Source: Streptococcus sanguinis SK49 (GTDB lineage Bacteria > Bacillota > Bacilli > Lactobacillales > Streptococcaceae). From it: a DNA stretch of 64,000 bases. Each line of letters opens with the position of its first letter. The first letter of the stretch is position 1. The stretch is taken from assembly GCF_000212815.1 (NCBI RefSeq), contig NZ_GL890986.1, positions 372,001 to 436,000 of the forward strand, given 5' to 3'. The notes under the pieces are model-generated. The model was given only the letters and a program-made list of their open reading frames with translations, was not told the DNA's origin and did not search any database. Position numbers and translations under genes: made by a program. Positions 38,378-47,429 of this stretch are shown piece by piece.

Positions 38378-39088
38378 TTAATGACTAGCGCCTTTTTGCC
38401 CATAGTAAGCGTTCGGTCCGTGTTTGCGGAGGTAGTGCTTGTCCATGAGGTATTTTGGTGCTTCTTTGACATCGGGTTTGATTTGCTCGGTGAAGCGCGC
38501 CATTTTGGCAACTTCTTCCAAGACAACGCTGTGGTAAACCGCAGCTTCTGGCGTCTTGCCCCAAGTAAAGGGACCGTGGTTGCGCACAGTGACACCTGGC
38601 ACTGCCATGGGGTCAATGTCGCGCTCGCGGAAGGTTTCAATAATCACGGTGCCTGTTTCTTTTTCGTAGGCCGTGTTGATTTCGCTTTCTGTCAATGAAC
38701 GTGCCGCTGGAATGGGACCGTAGAAATAATCCGCATGCGTCGTTCCGTAAAATGGAATATCGCGCCCAGCCTGTGCCCAGCCAACCGCTTCCGTTGAGTG
38801 CGTGTGAACAACGCCACCGACTTTTGGGAAAGCCTTGTAGAGCTCCACGTGGGTAGCCAAGTCAGATGACGGATTGAGGTCGCCTTCAACGATATTGCCA
38901 TCCAAGTCGACCACAACCATATTTTCCGGACTGAGCTTATCGTAGTCCACACCGCTCGGTTTGATGACAATCAAGCCCGCTTCGCGGTCCACCGCAGAGA
39001 CATTTCCCCAAGTAAACTTAACCAAGCCATGTTTTGGTAGGTCACAATTAGCCTTGTAAACGCGCTCTCTTAATTCTGGTAACAGCAT
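38378..39088 (-). CDS. ulaF: L-ribulose-5-phosphate 4-epimerase
   Basis: 236 residues, class II aldolase/epimerase fold. Zinc ligands in VVHTHSTEAVGWAQ, plus HADYF and a late VRNHGPFTWG with the third histidine; phosphate-binding GNVSAVD and KPSG near the N-terminus. Converts L-ribulose-5-phosphate to D-xylulose-5-phosphate. Its ATG overlaps the ulaE stop (TAATG). AraD is the same reaction; the context makes it UlaF. Confidence 0.93.
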   Translation of the reverse strand: MLLPELRERVYKANCDLPKHGLVKFTWGNVSAVDREAGLIVIKPSGVDYDKLSPENMVVVDLDGNIVEGDLNPSSDLATHVELYKAFPKVGGVVHTHSTEAVGWAQAGRDIPFYGTTHADYFYGPIPAARSLTESEINTAYEKETGTVIIETFRERDIDPMAVPGVTVRNHGPFTWGKTPEAAVYHSVVLEEVAKMARFTEQIKPDVKEAPKYLMDKHYLRKHGPNAYYGQKGASH

Positions 39089-39951
39089 TAGTTTAACCCC
39101 GCTTTCTCAATGAGTGGATAAAGGAAATCTTGGGCTTCTTTGATAGCCGCCTTGGTTTCCTCTACCGTTGGACAATTTTCAGACCACATTTCAATCAAAA
39201 ATGGCCCTTGATAATTGGTTTCTTTTAAAATTCTGAAAGTATCTTCCCAGTTGACACAACCTTGACCAAAAGGCACATCGCGGAATTGCCCCTTGGACTG
39301 CTCGGTCACGGCATAGGTATCTTTCAAATGCAGGGCTGCAATGGCTTGATGGCCCAGCAGAAACTCGCTGTAAAGGTCATTGTGCCAAGCAGAGACATTG
39401 CCCGTATCCGGATAGACAAAGAGATAAGGCGAATTGATTTCTTTCGCGACAGCCAGATATTTCTCAATGCTGTTGATAAAAGGATCATCCATAATCTCAA
39501 TCGCCAGCATGACCTGAGCCTGCTCCGCCCAATCACAAGCTTGACGGAGGTTTTTCAGGAAGCGAGCACGAGTTGCAGGAGATTTCTCCTCATAATAAAC
39601 ATCGTAGCCTGCTAGCTGAATGACCCGTACTCCCAAGTCCTGAGCCAACTCGATACATTGCTTCATGGTTTCCAGCGACTTGGCTTCGAGGGCTGGATCG
39701 TTTGATCCTAGTGGATAGCGGCGGTGCCCAGAAAAGCAGATAGTCGGAATGCGGACACCCGTTTCATAAACGGCCTTGACCACTTCAAAGCGTTCTTCCT
39801 TACTCCATTCCAAGCGCGCTAAGCGAGCATCGCTTTCATCCACCGACATTTCAACAAAGTCAAAGCCTAGTTCTTTGGCAAAAGCTAAACGCTCGCTCCA
39901 AGAAAAATGCTTGGGTGTTGCCTTTTCATAAATTCCAATTGGACGTGCCAT
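39088..39951 (-). CDS. ulaE: L-ribulose/L-xylulose-5-phosphate 3-epimerase
   Basis: 287 residues, xylose-isomerase-like TIM barrel. Segments FDFVEMSVDESDARL, VIQLAGYDVYYEE, LAIEIMDDPFINS, FVYPDTGNVSAW, ALHLKDTY and FLIEMWSEN place the expected Glu, Asp and His metal ligands. Interconverts L-xylulose-5-phosphate and L-ribulose-5-phosphate. Three bases separate it from ulaD. Confidence 0.92.
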   Translation of the reverse strand: MARPIGIYEKATPKHFSWSERLAFAKELGFDFVEMSVDESDARLARLEWSKEERFEVVKAVYETGVRIPTICFSGHRRYPLGSNDPALEAKSLETMKQCIELAQDLGVRVIQLAGYDVYYEEKSPATRARFLKNLRQACDWAEQAQVMLAIEIMDDPFINSIEKYLAVAKEINSPYLFVYPDTGNVSAWHNDLYSEFLLGHQAIAALHLKDTYAVTEQSKGQFRDVPFGQGCVNWEDTFRILKETNYQGPFLIEMWSENCPTVEETKAAIKEAQDFLYPLIEKAGLN

Positions 39952-39954
39952 GGC

Positions 39955-40620
39955 CTACCCCCAAATTCGCTTGATTTCATCTTTAAAGGCCCGCGCAGCA
40001 GCAGCTGGATCTTCAGCTTCAGTAATACCGCGTCCAGCAATGAAGGTGAAGACATCAACTCCTTCAAAGAGTTTGAGCGTATCAATATTCAGACCGCCTG
40101 TCACTGATACGCGGAAGCCCATCTCAATCAGTTTCTTGACCTTATTAAGATCCTTTTCTCCCCAAGTTTCCCCAGCCAAGAGAGCATCGCGGGATTGATG
40201 GTAAATGGCCTGCGAAATACCGGCATCCAGCCAAGTCTGAGCTTGTTCATAAGTCCAGTCTCCGTAGAGTTCGACCTGAATTTCCCCACGTTGGCCGCGC
40301 TCTTCCTGAATAGCTTTCAAGGCCGCCTTCATAGTTGGAAGGGTGGCTGAGCAGATACAGGTCATCCAGTCTGCACCACGCACTGCATTGTTCTTAGCTA
40401 CCGTTCCGCCGGCATCCGCACACTTGGTGTCAGCTACGATGACTTTCTCTGGAAAAAGACTGCGGAGCACTTCGACGAGCTCGCTTCCCACTTGCAGGAG
40501 ACAAACCGTTCCTGCCTCAATCACATCCACTTCATGACCGACAGAGACAGCAGCCTTGATAGCTCCCTGCAAATCTGAATGGTCCAACGCCACCTGTAAA
40601 TTTGGAATCTGTTTTGACAT
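39955..40620 (-). CDS. ulaD: 3-keto-L-gulonate-6-phosphate decarboxylase
   Basis: 221 residues, orotidine-phosphate-decarboxylase superfamily. The conserved VALDHSD (Asp13), VIEAGT and DxKxxD loop VADTKCADAG are all present, and the C-terminal phosphate loop is FIAGRGIT. Decarboxylates 3-keto-L-gulonate-6-phosphate to L-xylulose-5-phosphate. It resembles hexulose-phosphate synthase, but the ula context decides. Confidence 0.93.
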   Translation of the reverse strand: MSKQIPNLQVALDHSDLQGAIKAAVSVGHEVDVIEAGTVCLLQVGSELVEVLRSLFPEKVIVADTKCADAGGTVAKNNAVRGADWMTCICSATLPTMKAALKAIQEERGQRGEIQVELYGDWTYEQAQTWLDAGISQAIYHQSRDALLAGETWGEKDLNKVKKLIEMGFRVSVTGGLNIDTLKLFEGVDVFTFIAGRGITEAEDPAAAARAFKDEIKRIWG

Positions 40621-40673
40621 CTTTTTACCTCATTTCTTAGTTTCAGTTGCAATCAATTATCTCTAAGCATGCA

Positions 40674-41159
40674 TTAGGAATCTAAATCCAGACCCTGCAA
40701 GTAAGGGCTGTCCTTGGATTCCTCTATCAGAGCCAGCACTTCTTCTTCTGATTGGCAAGCCTTGAGGCGCTCAATGGAATTTTCCAACTCAAACAGAGCA
40801 ATAATCTGCGGAATGGCCACGCTGGTATGAATCTTGGAACTGGTAGCCGCCAAAGAAAGCAGAATACTAACCTCCTTGCCATCTGAAAAAGTGACTGGTT
40901 CTGTCAGTGTAATCAGGGAGAAGGCGTCGCGATTAACCCCTGCTTCTGGTCTGGCATGAGGCATAGCCATGCCTGGCATGAGAATGTAATAAGGTCCATA
41001 TTCTTCTGTCGACTCGACGATGGCATCGTAGTACTGAGGCTGAACAGCTCCGCTCTCAATCAAGGGCTCTACTGATAGCTTGACTGCTTCCTGCCAAGTC
41101 TCGGCTGAAAGACCTAAACGAATGGATTTGTTGTCTGTCAATGCTTGTTTTAAATTCAT
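40674..41159 (-). CDS. ulaC: PTS ascorbate-specific EIIA
   Basis: 161 residues, EIIA-2 (mannitol/fructose-type) fold with the phospho-His motif MPGMAMPHARPEAG (His68). Accepts phosphate from HPr and passes it to UlaB. Start 41159 follows AAAGGAAGAGAA; upstream ATGs have no ribosome site. The 149-base gap to ulaB is the widest within the operon and holds no gene. Confidence 0.92.
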   Translation of the reverse strand: MNLKQALTDNKSIRLGLSAETWQEAVKLSVEPLIESGAVQPQYYDAIVESTEEYGPYYILMPGMAMPHARPEAGVNRDAFSLITLTEPVTFSDGKEVSILLSLAATSSKIHTSVAIPQIIALFELENSIERLKACQSEEEVLALIEESKDSPYLQGLDLDS

Positions 41160-41308
41160 TTCTCTTCCTTTCATTAGATACAAGGGGCATCTTCAATACT
41201 TTCCAGAATTTTAGCCCCTGCGCAATCTCACAATAGACAATAATAGGAAGGTGGGGCAGCCTAACCACCCTACCCTAACTGAGAACCCATCTTCATAGAT
41301 AGAAATTC

Positions 41309-41587
41309 TTACAATACCTGACTTAATTTTTCAGTGATTTCCTTATCATCCATCAGGTTGTCCAAGCCGATTAATTTCCCATTGGTGCGGCCTTCCAATT
41401 CATTGATTAAATGCAGAGAAGCAATCACGATATCGTAGCCTGAAGCTAAACTTTTAGCCTCCCCGACACTGCAGGAGTTGACTGTGAAGTCTGTCTGTCC
41501 CAAATTACGCAGCGCATTTTCCACTTTCATTTTAATCACCATAGATGATCCCATGCCGTTTCCGCATGCTGTTAATACTTTAACCAT
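41309..41587 (-). CDS. ulaB: PTS ascorbate-specific EIIB
   Basis: 92 residues. Active-site loop TACGNGMGSS with phospho-Cys8, as in UlaB. Transfers phosphate to ascorbate bound by UlaA. Follows ulaA by 40 bases. Confidence 0.92.
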   Translation of the reverse strand: MVKVLTACGNGMGSSMVIKMKVENALRNLGQTDFTVNSCSVGEAKSLASGYDIVIASLHLINELEGRTNGKLIGLDNLMDDKEITEKLSQVL

Positions 41588-41627
41588 TTTAGTTTCCTCC
41601 GAAATCTTATTTTATAGTCATAGAAGT

Positions 41628-43085
41628 TTATTCTTCTGCCTGTACCTGACCTTGATAGTAGGCTTCCTTATCCTTAGCTCTAGCGAATTGCAGCTGAGGA
41701 ATGAGCAAGAAGAAGAAGCAAACCAGAGCATAACCTATAATACCCAGATATTTGAAGATGTAGCCAAAGCCTAACCATGGAATTTCAAAGTCGATATTAC
41801 CGTGATATCCGCCATAAGAAGCCAAGCCCAGCAGAGCCACACAGAGAGCACCAAGGGCTACCTGCAGCACACCTGAAATAAACGATAGGACAAGGGCTGC
41901 TTTCCAGCCACCACGTTTATCAGCATAGACTGCAATCGCTGCATTGTCAAAGAAGACAGGAACGAAACCAGTGATAATCAGGATTGGATTTTTGAAAATA
42001 ATCAGCAGTACAATGGTAATCAGCTGACCAACCAAACCAAAGACAAAGCCAGAGAGAACGGCATTTGGTGAGCCAAAGCCATAAGACGCTGCCACATCCA
42101 CCGCAGGGAAGGAACCTGGTAAGAGCTTGCTTGAAATACCTTGAAAGGCATTAGTCAGCTCAGATACGAACATACGCACCCCTTGCATGAGGATGAAGAG
42201 ATAGACAGAGAAGGTAAAGGCTGTCTGAATGATATACATATAGAAGTCTTGCTTAGCAGGGTCAAATGGTGTACCAGTCGTGATAACTTCTTTGTTGGCC
42301 ATAACATCTGGGCCCAATACTAAGAGAATAGCACCGAAGAAGACTAGCATCAAAGTTGCAGAAGCAACAACTGTATCATGGAAGATAGACAGAAACTTAG
42401 GCAGCTTCAGATTGTCCAGATTTTCTTCTTTTTTACCAAAGAAAGGCGCAACCTTATCAACGAACCAGATAGCAAATTGCTGCTGGTGACCGATGGCGAA
42501 ACCACCACCGCCAGTCAAACGCTGAGTAGCTTCGACAGTCATATTGGAACTGACAGCCCAGTAGAGACCACAGATGAGGCCGATAGCCAAAGTTCCCCAG
42601 CTATTGCGCAGCTGCGGTACCAGCAAGAGCACCATCAGTGATACAGTAGCAGCCTGCTGAACCATGATGTGACCAGTGATGAAGAGAGTCCGAATTTTAG
42701 TGACCTTACGGAAAGCTACTAGTAGGATGTTGAAGCCAAAGCCAATCAAGAGCGCTGTTGTAGCTGTTCCGACAAAGTTTGGAAACTCTTCCGCAATCTT
42801 TGTATTCGCCGCTGTCAATCCAAAGTAAGGATCAATGACCGCCGCCCCGATTTTGAACTTAAAGTTCAGGGCTGCCAGAATTGGCCGGAAAGTATTCACC
42901 AGACCGGCTGCTCCGGCATTAAGAATTAAATAGCCGACCGTTGCTTTAATGAAGCCAGCGAACACATCGTGAGCCGGTTTCTTAAGCAGTGCATAACCGA
43001 TTAGCACCAAAAGGCCGACGAAGAAAGCTGGATTTTGCAGAATGTTCTGCGAGAACCAATTTAGAATATTAAGAAGGATATTCAT
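41628..43085 (-). CDS. ulaA: PTS ascorbate-specific EIIC
   Basis: 485 residues, about 11 hydrophobic segments. UlaA features: LKKPAHDVFAGFIKATVGYLIL near the N-terminus, LFITGHIMVQQAA, GGGGFAIGHQQQF and VPVFFDNAAIAVYADKRGG. Imports L-ascorbate with concomitant phosphorylation by UlaB/UlaC. First gene of ulaABCDEF, preceded by a cre site and the ula operator. Confidence 0.94.
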   Translation of the reverse strand: MNILLNILNWFSQNILQNPAFFVGLLVLIGYALLKKPAHDVFAGFIKATVGYLILNAGAAGLVNTFRPILAALNFKFKIGAAVIDPYFGLTAANTKIAEEFPNFVGTATTALLIGFGFNILLVAFRKVTKIRTLFITGHIMVQQAATVSLMVLLLVPQLRNSWGTLAIGLICGLYWAVSSNMTVEATQRLTGGGGFAIGHQQQFAIWFVDKVAPFFGKKEENLDNLKLPKFLSIFHDTVVASATLMLVFFGAILLVLGPDVMANKEVITTGTPFDPAKQDFYMYIIQTAFTFSVYLFILMQGVRMFVSELTNAFQGISSKLLPGSFPAVDVAASYGFGSPNAVLSGFVFGLVGQLITIVLLIIFKNPILIITGFVPVFFDNAAIAVYADKRGGWKAALVLSFISGVLQVALGALCVALLGLASYGGYHGNIDFEIPWLGFGYIFKYLGIIGYALVCFFFLLIPQLQFARAKDKEAYYQGQVQAEE

Positions 43086-43129
43086 GGTAACTCCCCTTTA
43101 TTTTTTATTTTTCTTATTCTTATAGATTT

Positions 43130-43135
43130 ATTATA
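43130..43135 (-). promoter_or_regulatory. ulaA -10 box
   Basis: TATAAT on the minus strand. The -35 position carries no good hexamer but abuts the operator, as at ulaG. Confidence 0.65.
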
Positions 43136-43139
43136 AATC

Positions 43140-43154
43140 TTGAAAACGGTAACA
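43140..43154 (+). promoter_or_regulatory. cre site at the ulaA promoter
   Basis: TTGAAAACGGTAACA matches every fixed position of WTGNAANCGNWNNCW, between the operator and the -10 box. Predicts CcpA repression; ulaG has no matching site. Confidence 0.75.
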
Positions 43155-43157
43155 AAA

Positions 43158-43196
43158 AGACCAAGAATTACACAGGCGACTGTTCACTCTTGGACT
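43158..43196 (-). promoter_or_regulatory. ula operator upstream of ulaA (likely UlaR site)
   Basis: 39-bp element with AGACCAA and TTGGACT ends and internal ACACAGG and TGTTCA at the same offsets as upstream of ulaG. It lies 22 bases upstream of the -10. Confidence 0.7.
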
Positions 43197-43252
43197 GTCA
43201 AAAAAATCTGCCCATAAGGACAGAAAAAAGTAAGAAAGTGAGCATGGCTGCT

Positions 43253-43461
43253 CCTAAATTCGACTGCGCCTCTGGCTTGTCTCATTAAGTTTTTACAGAA
43301 CCTAGTTTTCGCTTACGCTCAAACTGCATCTATGCCTCTAAGCTCTGCTCGACTCTTCTAGCTGGCAATCACTAAGAAATTAGCGGAACGTAGACTTCGC
43401 TTGCGTTCAGTCTGCATCAATGCCTCTAAATTCGACTGCGCCCACGGCTTGTCTCATTAAG
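43253..43461. repeat. Duplicated intergenic repeat upstream of ulaA
   Basis: Two imperfect direct repeats. Repeat A: 43253-43289 and 43424-43461, sharing TAAATTCGACTGCGCC and GGCTTGTCTCATTAAG. Repeat B: 43303-43341 and 43391-43429, 39 bases each, sharing CTGCATC and ATGCCTCTAA. No coding potential. Looks like part of a dispersed non-coding repeat family. Confidence 0.6.
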
Positions 43462-43470
43462 AGGCATAGA

Positions 43471-43506
43471 AAAACCCAGCTAGCCAAATGGTTAACTGGG
43501 TTAGGG
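43471..43506 (-). terminator. Terminator of the 85-residue protein gene
   Basis: Minus strand AACCCAG/CTGGGTT outer stem with inner pairing and a T5 tail. Confidence 0.75.
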
Positions 43507-43529
43507 TTGAGCTACATCATAATTTTAAA

Positions 43530-43787
43530 CTATCCTGCAGCCTTTTGATGAATGGTGATACCATATTTTTCATGGTTCTCTTCATACCAATTAATTAAAG
43601 CCATCGCAGTTTGATAGGTTATGTTTTTAATTTTACTAGTTCCTTTAGTTAAAGTCAGGATACTCATCTTGCTGATGTTTGCATCCGTCGCAATTCTATA
43701 ACTAGTTAAAGTTCCATTAACCAACAACTGAACAACAGCCTCAACTTTTTGGTAGTCAGGCATCGTTGTAATATCCAACTTTTTCAT
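43530..43787 (-). CDS. Small HTH-like protein of unknown function
   Basis: 85 residues. YRIATDANISKMSILTLTKGTSKIKNI (about 30-56) has the spacing of a lambda-repressor-like helix-turn-helix, and the rest is helical. AGGAGAGG lies eight bases before the ATG. It is monocistronic with its own terminator. It could be a small DNA-binding regulator; no target or family recognised. A TTTCATATATGAAA palindrome lies at 43976-43989 in the AT-rich gap to clpL. Confidence 0.6.
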   Translation of the reverse strand: MKKLDITTMPDYQKVEAVVQLLVNGTLTSYRIATDANISKMSILTLTKGTSKIKNITYQTAMALINWYEENHEKYGITIHQKAAG

Positions 43788-44009
43788 AATTAAATCCTCT
43801 CCTAAAATTTAATTTACTAATCTATTATACACTTTTTTCTGATATTTCCATATATAAAAACTTGAAAATATACAAAAAAATTAGAACATAATGTATTGAA
43901 CTGTCAACTTATGCTATTTTATAGGCTTTTGATGTTTTTTTATAACTACTTTTAAAAAATAGAGATTTTTTTTACTTTCATATATGAAAACAGCTTATAA
44001 ATATAGATT
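43788..44009. other. AT-rich intergenic region before the small HTH-like gene
   Basis: Contains a TATAAT (about 43822-43827) that could drive the 85-residue protein gene, and the perfect palindrome TTTCATATATGAAA (43976-43989). I see no gene. Confidence 0.35.
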
Positions 44010-44044
44010 TTATAAAATATGCTGAGAAATTTTCTCAGCATATG
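44010..44044 (-). terminator. Terminator of clpL
   Basis: Minus strand ATATGCTGAGAAA/TTTCTCAGCATAT near-perfect stem with a T-rich tail, 12 bases after the stop. Confidence 0.85.
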
Positions 44045-44056
44045 GTTTAGTAAGCT

Positions 44057-46195
44057 TTATTCTGCCTGCTTGTCTTTTTCAGATGCGGCAGCACCCTTTT
44101 CACGAATAACTAAGACACCATCTTCTAAATCGGCTGTCAAGTGCTTAGCATCTAGATTATCCAAGTGGAAGTCAGTCACCTTGTCACGAATTTGCTGCTC
44201 GATGACACGGCGGAGCGGACGAACACCCATGACTTGGTCATAACCAGCATCGCGCAGGAATTCCTTAGCTGCATCAGATACAGCCAGATCAATTTCTTTC
44301 TTGCTCAAGGTTTGATTTACTTCGATCAGCATGAGATTAACAATCTCCATCAAATCTTCTTTCTTGAGATGAGAGAACTCAATAACCGCATTGAAACGAT
44401 TGAGGAACTCTGGGCGGAAATAAGCTTTGAGTCGATCCATCAGATCAGGCTTTTCAGCATCCTCTTCCAAGCCTGCTTCGTAGCCAAAGCCAGCATTGGA
44501 GGTCGCAATGATAACTGTATTCTTGAAGTTGACTGTATTCCCTTGACCATCTGTCAAACGACCGTCATCCAGAACTTGAAGGAGAAGGGTAATCACTTGT
44601 GGATCCGCCTTTTCAATCTCATCCAAGAGAATGATAGAGTAAGGATTGCGGCGTACACGCTCGGTCAAAGTGTTATTGTTGTCATCATATCCGACATAGC
44701 CTGCAGTCGTACCAATCAGCTTGGAAACAGCAGTCCGGTCAGAGTATTCAGACATATCCAGACGGATAATGGCCTCTTTAGTACCGAACATATCTAGAGC
44801 TAGTTGCTTAGCTAGCTCAGTCTTACCAACACCAGTTGGTCCAACAAAGAGGAAGCTTCCGATTGGACGGTTGCCTTCATCAAATCCTGCACGGTTACGG
44901 CGAATAGCTTTAGCCACAGCTTCTACAGCCTTATCTTGGCCAATCACCTTGGCTTTGAGACGGTCATTCATGCCCTTGAGGCGCTCAATGTCGCTGGCAC
45001 CCATCTGAGATACTGGTACACCCGTCATCCGTTCAACAGACTCTGCTACGTCGTTGACTGTAGCTGTCACCTTCATATCCTCAGTGTGATTTTGAATTTT
45101 CTTTTCTAGCTCTTCAATGCGAGTCTTAGCATTCAGAGCTGCTTCATAATCTTCTTTCTCAACAGCCGCTTCCTGCTTGTCTTTCTGTTCAGCAATCTCA
45201 TTTTCAACCGCATGAACATCAGTCACTGGATGCTGGGCTGCCAAGTGGGCAGCAGTCACGTCGACCAGGTCAATCGCCTTGTCTGGCAGGCTTCGTTGTG
45301 GAATATACTGAACAGAGTAATCCACAGCCGCTTTCAGCACTTCATCCGGCAGGATGACATTGTGGTGCTTTTCGTACAAGTCCCGAATGCCTCGAAGGAT
45401 CTGATAGGTATCTTCGGCCGACGGTGCATTGACCTTGACTTCATTGAAACGACGAGCCAAAGCTGCATTTTTAAGGATAGTATTACGGTACTCGTCCTGA
45501 GTAGTAGCCCCGATAACTGTCAACTCACCACGAGAAAGTGCTGGTTTAAGAATATCCGCCATGCCCTTAGAGCCACTATCTCCACCGATAGATCCTGCTC
45601 CTAGGATTTGATGGATTTCATCAAAGAAGAGGATAATGTTGCCGGCTTCCTTGACTTCATTGACTAAGTTTTGGATATTTTCTTCAAAGCTACCACGATA
45701 TTGAGTACCAGCTTCCAGACCGGAAATATCAACAGAGATGATTTCCTTATTCTTGATAGCCGCTGGCACATCACCATTGACGATAGCCTGAGCCAATCCT
45801 TCTACGACGGCTGTCTTACCAACTCCGGCATCTCCGACCAATACAGGATTGTTCTTGGTCCGACGAGAAAGGATTTCAGCAGTTTCTTGGATTTCCTTAT
45901 TGCGTCCAATGACTGGATCTAACTTACCATCACGAGCTTCCTGAGTTAGATTGCGACCTAGCTTAGCCAGGATACCATCCTGCTTAGGTCCTTGAGCAGC
46001 AGCTTGTCCAGTTTGCTCACCTGTTCCTTGACCAGGGAGCTTGCCAGTAGCCCGGTACTGAGCAAACTCTTCCGGTGTGACCTCTCTACCATTAATCAAG
46101 TAGCGCCGGTGTTCGCTGTTGTAGCCACCCATGCGTCCCATAAGTTGGTTGAAAAGGTCGTCCATATTGTTAAAATTGTTGTAGTTGTTGTTCAT
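44057..46195 (-). CDS. clpL: ATP-dependent Clp protease ATP-binding subunit ClpL
   Basis: 712 residues. The Asn/Gly-rich N-terminus ([19 protein letters not shown]) and absence of the double Clp-N domain mark ClpL. Two AAA+ modules: Walker [14 protein letters not shown] with Walker [10 protein letters not shown], then [13 protein letters not shown] with [11 protein letters not shown] short UVR-like segment ([21 protein letters not shown]) lies between. A stress disaggregase of streptococci and lactobacilli. No CtsR heptamer or CIRCE element is visible upstream; instead there is a long leader with repeated TTTACRTAA motifs. Confidence 0.94.
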   Translation of the reverse strand: MNNNYNNFNNMDDLFNQLMGRMGGYNSEHRRYLINGREVTPEEFAQYRATGKLPGQGTGEQTGQAAAQGPKQDGILAKLGRNLTQEARDGKLDPVIGRNKEIQETAEILSRRTKNNPVLVGDAGVGKTAVVEGLAQAIVNGDVPAAIKNKEIISVDISGLEAGTQYRGSFEENIQNLVNEVKEAGNIILFFDEIHQILGAGSIGGDSGSKGMADILKPALSRGELTVIGATTQDEYRNTILKNAALARRFNEVKVNAPSAEDTYQILRGIRDLYEKHHNVILPDEVLKAAVDYSVQYIPQRSLPDKAIDLVDVTAAHLAAQHPVTDVHAVENEIAEQKDKQEAAVEKEDYEAALNAKTRIEELEKKIQNHTEDMKVTATVNDVAESVERMTGVPVSQMGASDIERLKGMNDRLKAKVIGQDKAVEAVAKAIRRNRAGFDEGNRPIGSFLFVGPTGVGKTELAKQLALDMFGTKEAIIRLDMSEYSDRTAVSKLIGTTAGYVGYDDNNNTLTERVRRNPYSIILLDEIEKADPQVITLLLQVLDDGRLTDGQGNTVNFKNTVIIATSNAGFGYEAGLEEDAEKPDLMDRLKAYFRPEFLNRFNAVIEFSHLKKEDLMEIVNLMLIEVNQTLSKKEIDLAVSDAAKEFLRDAGYDQVMGVRPLRRVIEQQIRDKVTDFHLDNLDAKHLTADLEDGVLVIREKGAAASEKDKQAE

Positions 46196-46224
46196 AGCAT
46201 TACCTCGCTGTTTTCATATTTTGC

Positions 46225-46551
46225 TTTACATAATTTTTGATTTTACCAAAGTTTCAGATAAGAAATCTCTTCCTTATCCACTATAAATATTCATTTGGGA
46301 GATCTTCTCCAATCAATTATTTTACATAACTTATTTCATTTCCAAAAATCAAGACTGATTCAGTCTCTATTTTTATGAGTGAATTAAATCTCTTTCAGAA
46401 GAAGATGATTTTACATAACTTTAAATCCTCCCAAAAATAATTGCCTTCCGGCTGTATTCATATCTTCTGATTAAATTTACGTAAACTTTTTTGTTTACAG
46501 TTGTAATTTTATCATGACAGAATCTATTTGTCAATAGATTTTACATAATTT
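46225..46551. repeat. Five TTTACRTAA elements in the clpL promoter and leader
   Basis: Copies at 46225, 46321, 46410, 46476 (TTTACGTAAACTT) and 46540, spaced 96, 89, 66 and 64 bases. Most read ATTTTACATAAYTT. One abuts the -35 box and four fall in the transcribed leader, so they may be operators or, as UUAUGUAAA in the RNA, leader motifs. Confidence 0.5.
46506..46534 (-). promoter_or_regulatory. clpL promoter
   Basis: Minus strand TTGACA (46529-46534), 17-base spacer, TAAAAT (46506-46511). This implies a leader of about 300 bases before the clpL ATG, with no gene in it. Confidence 0.65.
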
Positions 46552-46623
46552 TTTAAAATAAATTTACAAATGTAATCAAAATTATCATTGAGGCCCTTTT
46601 TATCCCTATAAAGACGCTTTTTT

Positions 46624-46653
46624 ATAATAAAAATCTGGACAGAATCCAGATTT
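46624..46653 (-). terminator. Terminator of the methyltransferase/ABC operon
   Basis: Minus strand AAATCTGGA/TCCAGATTT stem, five-base loop, T-rich tail, directly at the ATPase stop. Confidence 0.85.
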
Positions 46654-47417
46654 TAAATCATATACTCTACACTATAGCTGGCATCCGACAGAATGCGGGA
46701 CAGAAACTGTTTGGTCCGCTCTTCCTTCGGGCTAGAGAAGAATTCCTGAGGAGGATTTTCTTCGACGATATGGCCTCCGTCCATAAAGATGACATGGTTG
46801 GCCACATCACGGGCAAAGCTCATCTCGTGGGTCACAACGACCATGGTCACTCCCTCCTGAGCCAGCTGCTTCATGACACTAAGAACTTCGCCGACCAGTT
46901 CCGGATCTAGCGCCGAAGTTGGTTCATCCAGCAGAATAACGTCTGGCTTGACAGCAATGGCGCGGGCAATCCCAATCCGCTGCTGCTGGCCGCCTGATAG
47001 CTGGGAAGGATAGTAGTCTTTGTAGGCCAAGAGACCCACGCGCTTCAAGGACTTTTCCGCAATCTCAAGCGCTTCTTCCCTCGGTATCTTACGAGCGATC
47101 ACTAAGCCCTCTAAGATATTTTCAAGGGCTGTTTTATTGGCAAAGAGATTATAATGTTGGAAGACAAAGGCTGTCTTTCTACGAATTTCCAAAATCTCCT
47201 TTTTGCTGAGTTTAGCCAAATCATAGTCCTTACCAGACAAAGTCAGCTGGCCGCTATCCGCTTTTTCTAAGTGATTCAGACAGCGCAGAAATGTTGTTTT
47301 CCCAGAGCCTGAGGGTCCCAGAATAACCACAACATCACCTTGATTGACCTTGAGACTGACATCTGCCAGCACCTGGTGCTCTCCAAATCGTTTGGAGATA
47401 TGTTTTACTTCTAACAT
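46653..47417 (-). CDS. Polar amino-acid-type ABC transporter ATPase
   Basis: 254 residues. Walker [11 protein letters not shown]-loop [10 protein letters not shown], signature LSGGQQQR, Walker [14 protein letters not shown]-loop VVVTHEM. The GlnQ/HisP subclass drives import of amino acids and amino-acid derivatives; the two adjacent permease genes suggest a TcyL-TcyM-TcyN-like arrangement. Start 47417 follows AAGGA; an ATG two codons upstream overlaps that site. Confidence 0.9.
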   Translation of the reverse strand: MLEVKHISKRFGEHQVLADVSLKVNQGDVVVILGPSGSGKTTFLRCLNHLEKADSGQLTLSGKDYDLAKLSKKEILEIRRKTAFVFQHYNLFANKTALENILEGLVIARKIPREEALEIAEKSLKRVGLLAYKDYYPSQLSGGQQQRIGIARAIAVKPDVILLDEPTSALDPELVGEVLSVMKQLAQEGVTMVVVTHEMSFARDVANHVIFMDGGHIVEENPPQEFFSSPKEERTKQFLSRILSDASYSVEYMI

Positions 47418-47429
47418 AATCATTCCTTC

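Noticed and set aside
46196..46650. CtsR or HrcA (CIRCE) sites upstream of clpL
   Set aside because: No tandem GGTCAAA heptamers and no TTAGCACTC/GAGTGCTAA repeat found on either strand.
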